Below, piece after piece: positions 7,016 through 9,861 of a DNA stretch of 9,861 bases. How positions within the stretch are numbered: the first letter of the stretch is position 1; each line of letters opens with the position of its first letter. The notes beneath the pieces were generated by a model. That model worked only from the letters and a program-made list of their open reading frames with translations, did no database searches and had not been told where the DNA came from. This DNA comes from an uncultured Myxococcales bacterium (lineage in GTDB: Bacteria > Myxococcota > UBA727 > VGSZ01), in contig CAJBHN010000861.1 of assembly GCA_903952805.1 (NCBI GenBank), forward strand, positions 1-9,861, in the 5' to 3' direction. Position numbers and translations under genes: made by a program.

Positions 7016-8119
7016 ATGACGCTCGCGCTGCATCAGTCCGTTGTTGGTCGGCCTCTCGCAGACGTGCTCAAGGCCGGTGGCGTCGTCGGCGCGGGCGGCG
7101 CCGGCTTCCCCACCTGGGCGAAATATCAGACCCCCCACAAGACCCTCATCGTCAACGCCCAGGAGAGCGAGCCGGGCTACTTCATCGACAAATGGCTCCA
7201 CGACGATAAGGCCACCGAACTCGTGGACCTGCTCGCCTGGTTGCGCAGCTGGGGTGTCGAAAAGACCGTCGTGGCAGCCAAGCTCAAGGACCGTCAGAGC
7301 TTCGCCCGCATGGAGCACGCCGCCGGTCTGTCGACGGGAGCCGCCCGCATGCTCGATTGCACCGGGCGCAACCGCCATGTGCTCGCTGACCAGGCCGAGC
7401 CCGTGCTCTTCGCCTACACCGACGACAAATATGCCTTTGGCATGGAGACGGCCCTGCTGTTGATCGTAGCGCAGCAGAAAATTCCTCAAGGGGAACGACC
7501 GAGCCAACATGGGTTCATTGTCTCCAATTCGGAGACACTCTGGAATATGCACCAGGTCATGACGACGGGAAAGCCTGTCACCCACAAGTTTGTCCATGTG
7601 TACGGAGCGATGACAGCCCACACGTTCCGACAGGTCCCGGTCGGCACGCCGGCAGCGGTGATGCTGCACGACGCAGGCATCAGCCTGATGGACATCGCTG
7701 AGCGTGGACTGGTGGTCGTCGACGGCGGACCAGGCTGGTTTGAGCGCATCGATCCGGCCACCGCCGTGGTCAGTCGGCGCACCAACTCGATTCTCGTTCT
7801 CGATCCCACCGAAGTCGACCTGGCCAAGAAAGATGTGCTGGCCGCCGTCGGCAAGCCCGGCTACCCGCGGGTCGGTACGGTGTTTTCGACGTCACCGACG
7901 CCGCTGCACACAGACCGGGTCCGGCTGCCGCTGGTGGACAACGCCGCACTCAAGGCCGTTCGCCCTGCCACGCCCTCGGTGGCGGTGGGGGCCCGCGTGG
8001 TCGTTGGCGACGTGGTCGCCGTCGCCAACGACGACGGCATCAGTGTGCCGGTCCACGCCTCGATTGCTGGCCTGGTCGTCGCTGTCGATGCTGGCGGCAT
8101 CACGGTGGATGCTGGCTGA
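7016..8119 (+). CDS. RnfC/PduS-like flavin/NADH-binding protein without Fe-S cysteines
   Basis: The protein resembles the electron-transfer subunits RnfC and PduS, which oxidise NADH through FMN and pass electrons through 4Fe-4S clusters. Residues 20-33 (AGGVVGAGGAGFPT) and 46-53 (VNAQESEP) are the Complex1_51K nucleotide/FMN motifs. DKYAFGMETALLLIV, then IPQGERPSQHGFIVSNSETL, also matches this family. An SLBB-like segment follows (about 190-230) and then VVDGGPGWFE, the equivalent of the RnfC GGPMMG turn. The C-terminus (about 295-367) looks like the barrel-sandwich domain that PduS carries at its end and RnfC at its start. The 4Fe-4S part that normally sits between is missing: the whole 367-residue chain has one cysteine (DCTG, mid-protein), and only a linker of about 40 residues remains. 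It may therefore be a flavin-only transhydrogenase, diaphorase or partner-binding protein; the role is not known. It stands alone, with no other rnf or pdu genes in view. Confidence 0.82.
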   Translation: MTLALHQSVVGRPLADVLKAGGVVGAGGAGFPTWAKYQTPHKTLIVNAQESEPGYFIDKWLHDDKATELVDLLAWLRSWGVEKTVVAAKLKDRQSFARMEHAAGLSTGAARMLDCTGRNRHVLADQAEPVLFAYTDDKYAFGMETALLLIVAQQKIPQGERPSQHGFIVSNSETLWNMHQVMTTGKPVTHKFVHVYGAMTAHTFRQVPVGTPAAVMLHDAGISLMDIAERGLVVVDGGPGWFERIDPATAVVSRRTNSILVLDPTEVDLAKKDVLAAVGKPGYPRVGTVFSTSPTPLHTDRVRLPLVDNAALKAVRPATPSVAVGARVVVGDVVAVANDDGISVPVHASIAGLVVAVDAGGITVDAG

Positions 8120-8134
8120 CGTGGTCGATCGGGT

Positions 8135-8153
8135 GTCGTAGGCAATCTGCGAC
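8135..8153 (+). terminator. Weak stem-loop after the RnfC-like gene
   Basis: GTCGTAG and CTGCGAC can pair (seven pairs including one G-U) around a five-base GCAAT loop, 15 bases after the stop codon. There is no T-run after it, so a rho-independent terminator is doubtful; it could instead be a chance hairpin. Confidence 0.25.
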
Positions 8154-8182
8154 GGGAGCGCTGATTGAACCAGCTCGCAGGC

Positions 8183-8287
8183 ATGAACATCGTCGTCATC
8201 GTCGTCATCGTCGTCACCCGCGTCATCGGGGCGGGCCCTGCCGGGCGCACGACGTCGACCACCGGCGCCCACCGGGCTCTCCCGTGA
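8183..8287 (+). CDS. Possible 34-residue leader ORF ending in the mutH start
   Basis: An ATG at 8183 opens a frame of 35 codons including the stop. It begins MNIVVIVVIVV, which is hydrophobic and encoded by a 9-bp tandem repeat, and continues with a basic, Gly/Ala/Thr-rich tail. Its TGA overlaps the GTG of mutH in GTGA, the arrangement expected for translational coupling, and mutH itself lacks a clear Shine-Dalgarno. Against it, only AGG lies very close to its ATG, and the hydrophobic part may be just a by-product of the repeat. No homology is recognised. Confidence 0.18.
   Translation: MNIVVIVVIVVTRVIGAGPAGRTTSTTGAHRALP
8189..8215. repeat. 9-bp tandem repeat ATCGTCGTC, three perfect copies, before mutH
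   Basis: Copies are at 8189-8197, 8198-8206 and 8207-8215, with a partial copy on either side. The repeat lies 69 bases before the mutH start in otherwise noncoding or leader sequence. Confidence 0.95.
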
Positions 8288-9000
8288 ATGAAGAACTCGC
8301 GATCGCGCTGCTCCACAGAGCACGCCGCCTGGCCGGCGTCGACGTCAAAGACCTGATGGGCACTGACGCCACCATGAGCCCGGGCAAGGGTGGTGTGGGT
8401 CAGTACATCGAACGGGCCCTGGGCTTGTCGCCGCGCTTCGACGAGGTCGACGACCCGGAGTCGGGTGTCGAGGTCAAGACCCTGCCGGTGGCATTCCGCG
8501 GCGATGTCACGATGGTTCAACAGGGAACGTTTGTGACCTCGGCGAGCACCGACAGCCTGTTGGCAGAGTCGTGGGCTACGTCGCGGGTGCGTCGCAAGTT
8601 GTCGCGGGTGTTGTTTGTGCCCATTGTCGAGGTGGGTGATCGAACTCCGGTCGACGGCGGTAGAGCACCGTTGCAGCGGTTGGTGGGGACGGCTTTTCTG
8701 TGGTCGCCCCCGCCCGACGTCGGTGCCCAGTTGCGCGCCGACTGGGAGGACCTCAGCGACCTTGTGGCCCGCGGCCTGGGCTTTGCGGTGACGGCCCGGC
8801 GGGGGGTGTATTTGCAGGTGCGACCCAAGGCCCGCGATGCCGAATATCTCAGGCGGGCCCGGGTGGTGGATGACGATGACGTGCTGCTCCGCCCCCAGGG
8901 CTTTTATCTGCGGCGGATCGTGACCATTCGAGCGCTGCAGGAAGCCATCGACCTCGACGGTACTGCTCGGACCCGATGGGCGCCGGGACAGACCCGCTGA
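8284..9000 (+). CDS. mutH: DNA mismatch repair endonuclease MutH family
   Basis: MutH nicks the unmethylated strand at hemimethylated GATC when activated by MutS and MutL, marking the new strand for repair. The 238-residue protein aligns with E. coli MutH along its length. The catalytic D-(x6)-E-x-K pattern is D56, E63, K65 (GVEVKTLPV), with E43 at the equivalent of E. coli E56. It shares ATSRVRRKLSRVLFVPIV (98-115), VGTAFLWSP (134-142), LRADWEDLSDLVARG (150-164), TARRGVYLQVRPKA (170-183) and QGFYLRR (205-211). Equivalents of the GATC-reading residues F94, R184 and Y212 appear to be F83, R180 and Y208. The start is a GTG without a clear Shine-Dalgarno, giving an N-terminus about 12 residues shorter than in E. 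coli. Related Sau3AI-type restriction enzymes are longer, with two such domains. MutH is classically confined to some Gammaproteobacteria, so its presence here suggests transfer or a wider family. No dam gene is in the window. Confidence 0.9.
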   Translation: MNEELAIALLHRARRLAGVDVKDLMGTDATMSPGKGGVGQYIERALGLSPRFDEVDDPESGVEVKTLPVAFRGDVTMVQQGTFVTSASTDSLLAESWATSRVRRKLSRVLFVPIVEVGDRTPVDGGRAPLQRLVGTAFLWSPPPDVGAQLRADWEDLSDLVARGLGFAVTARRGVYLQVRPKARDAEYLRRARVVDDDDVLLRPQGFYLRRIVTIRALQEAIDLDGTARTRWAPGQTR

Positions 9001-9011
9001 GGCCCGAGCCT

Positions 9012-9039
9012 TTGAATTCGCGCCGGGACGGAGTATGAC
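9012..9039 (+). promoter_or_regulatory. Candidate sigma-70-type promoter for frr
   Basis: TTGAAT (9012-9017) and TATGAC (9034-9039), with a 16-base spacer, each match four to five of six consensus positions. They lie in the 130-base gap between mutH and frr, about 90 bases before the frr start. The AT-rich TTTGAATTC stands out in a GC-rich gap that otherwise holds several GCCGAC-like repeats. Plausible, but not distinctive. Confidence 0.3.
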
Positions 9040-9119
9040 GCCGTCGACATTCATCGGCGACCATTCTTGTGCCGACCCGCGCCGACTGCGCGGGCCGCGC
9101 CGACCGCACCGACCCTGAC

Positions 9120-9125
9120 GGAGGA
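9120..9125 (+). promoter_or_regulatory. Ribosome binding site of frr
   Basis: GGAGGA, a near-full Shine-Dalgarno, ends five bases before the ATG at 9131. It is the strongest ribosome binding site in the window, fitting a highly expressed translation factor. Confidence 0.85.
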
Positions 9126-9130
9126 ATCCC

Positions 9131-9688
9131 ATGCTCAACGACATCGTGCAGGACACCAAAGAGAACATGGAAAAGGTCATGGATTCACTGAAGAAGAATC
9201 TGCTGACCATCCGCACGGGCCGCGCGTCTCCCGGCATGCTCGACGGCGTCCGCGTCGACTACTACGGGTCGCCCACGCCGTTGAACCAGCTCGCCACCGT
9301 CAGCGTCGCTGATGCCCGCATGTTGGTGGTCAAGCCCTTCGAGAAGAAGTCGCTCAAGGACATTGAGAGGGCCATCGTCGAGGCCAACCTCGGCTTCAAC
9401 CCCAACAACGACGGCGAGAGCATCCGCCTGCCCATGCCGCCGCTGTCGACGGAGCGCCGCAAGGAGTACGTCAAGCTCTCCAAGTCCAAATGCGAAGACG
9501 CCAAGGTCGCGCTGCGCAACGTCCGTCGCGACAACAACGAGATGGTCAAGGAGGCCTGCGCCGCCAAGTCGATCACCGAGGACGACGAGAAGCGCGGCCT
9601 GAAGATCATCCAGGACCTGACCGACGGCTACGTGAAGAACGTCGACGACATGCTGATCAAGAAGGAAAAAGAAATCATGGAGGTGTAG
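9131..9688 (+). CDS. frr: Ribosome recycling factor
   Basis: RRF works with EF-G to split the post-termination ribosome so that subunits can start again; it is essential in most bacteria. The 185-residue length is exactly the family norm. Visible signatures are KKNLLTIRTGRASPGMLDGVRVDYYGSPTPLNQLATV, spanning helix 1 and the domain II hinge (residues 21-57), VKPFEKKSLKDIERAI, the loop around IRLPMPPLSTERRKEYVK, and the C-terminal helix with KNVDDMLIKKEKEIMEV. The three long helices of domain I are predicted to be intact. frr usually sits directly after pyrH in rpsB-tsf-pyrH-frr; here it follows mutH by 130 bases, so it probably has its own promoter. Confidence 0.98.
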   Translation: MLNDIVQDTKENMEKVMDSLKKNLLTIRTGRASPGMLDGVRVDYYGSPTPLNQLATVSVADARMLVVKPFEKKSLKDIERAIVEANLGFNPNNDGESIRLPMPPLSTERRKEYVKLSKSKCEDAKVALRNVRRDNNEMVKEACAAKSITEDDEKRGLKIIQDLTDGYVKNVDDMLIKKEKEIMEV

Positions 9689-9861
9689 GCCACCTGCATG
9701 AGCCGGGGTCGACGTCGTTCGTCGTTCGGCGTGCGGCCCTTCGCTCGGCTGTACCTCTGGCTGGTCCATGCAAGCTTCCCCGGCGAGGACCGCGCGCTCG
9801 GGGGGCACTCGCCCGGGACGCAGGACCGGATGAAGTTTGGGTTCCAGCCAACTTCATGCCG
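9689..9861. other. Downstream of frr: no recognised gene
   Basis: The last 173 bases hold no protein I recognise. A plus-strand frame opens with ATG at 9698 and stays open to the edge (about 55 codons, Arg-rich start), but the nearest GGAGG (9679-9683) is 14 bases away and the translation matches nothing known to me. The complementary strand also has an open frame of low-complexity Arg/Ala composition. The stretch is best read as an untranslated gap or the start of an unseen gene. Confidence 0.4.
9830..9857. terminator. Hairpin with 10-bp stem at the right edge
   Basis: ATGAAGTTTGG and CCAACTTCAT pair as a ten-base-pair stem with one bulged T, around the seven-base loop GTTCCAG. It is the strongest inverted repeat between genes. 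The bases after it fall outside the window, so a T-run cannot be judged; it could be a terminator for frr, about 140 bases after its stop, or a binding site. Confidence 0.35.

Noticed and set aside
7861..9237. A 458-codon minus-strand open frame opposite the RnfC-like end, mutH and the frr start
   Set aside because: It is antisense to MutH and shows low-complexity MTTMTTM and DHG-rich composition derived from the repeat; no family resemblance.
1..9861. Microcompartment shell proteins or encapsulation peptides
   Set aside because: No BMC-domain protein is encoded, and the N-termini of the phosphotransacylase and the RnfC-like protein do not show a convincing separate amphipathic helix plus linker.

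Overview
The window is a GC-rich (roughly two-thirds G+C by eye), gene-dense bacterial chromosome segment with eight confidently coding genes. The overall style points to Myxococcota or a related former-Deltaproteobacteria lineage. The evidence is very high third-position GC, a lipoprotein whose mature start has the 'IxAIIADPPEASPGQ' style common in those genomes, a stand-alone RnfC/PduS-like protein and a HpnB/CrtQ-like glycosyltransferase. The lineage is inferred from style, not from a marker gene. No rRNA, tRNA, CRISPR array, insertion sequence or phage gene was seen.

Region 1 (1-3360, minus strand) reads as one operon in the order glycosyltransferase, short phosphate acetyl/butyryltransferase (Pta/Ptb), acetate kinase (AckA, cut by the left window edge), with gaps of about 47 bases. 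Pta and AckA interconvert acyl-CoA, acyl-phosphate and carboxylate with ATP formation. The membrane-associated GT2 enzyme upstream has no obvious link to them. Region 2 (3406-5904, plus strand) is divergent from the first. It holds a predicted lipoprotein of unknown function followed closely by purD, which acts early in purine synthesis. A XerC-type tyrosine recombinase (5926-6900, minus) converges on purD.

Region 3 (7016-9688, plus strand) holds an RnfC/PduS-like flavoprotein that lacks the ferredoxin-type cysteines, then a MutH-family mismatch-repair endonuclease with the catalytic residues in place, then ribosome recycling factor (frr). The last 170 bases hold no recognised gene but include a clear hairpin.

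The most notable points are these: a full-length MutH outside its classical gammaproteobacterial range; the Fe-S-less PduS-like protein in the same neighbourhood as Pta and AckA; and three separate short tandem repeats, one inside purD, one inside the glycosyltransferase and one just before mutH. The two genic repeats add in-frame low-complexity inserts to conserved enzymes. No multi-gene system that is clearly new could be demonstrated from the sequence alone.
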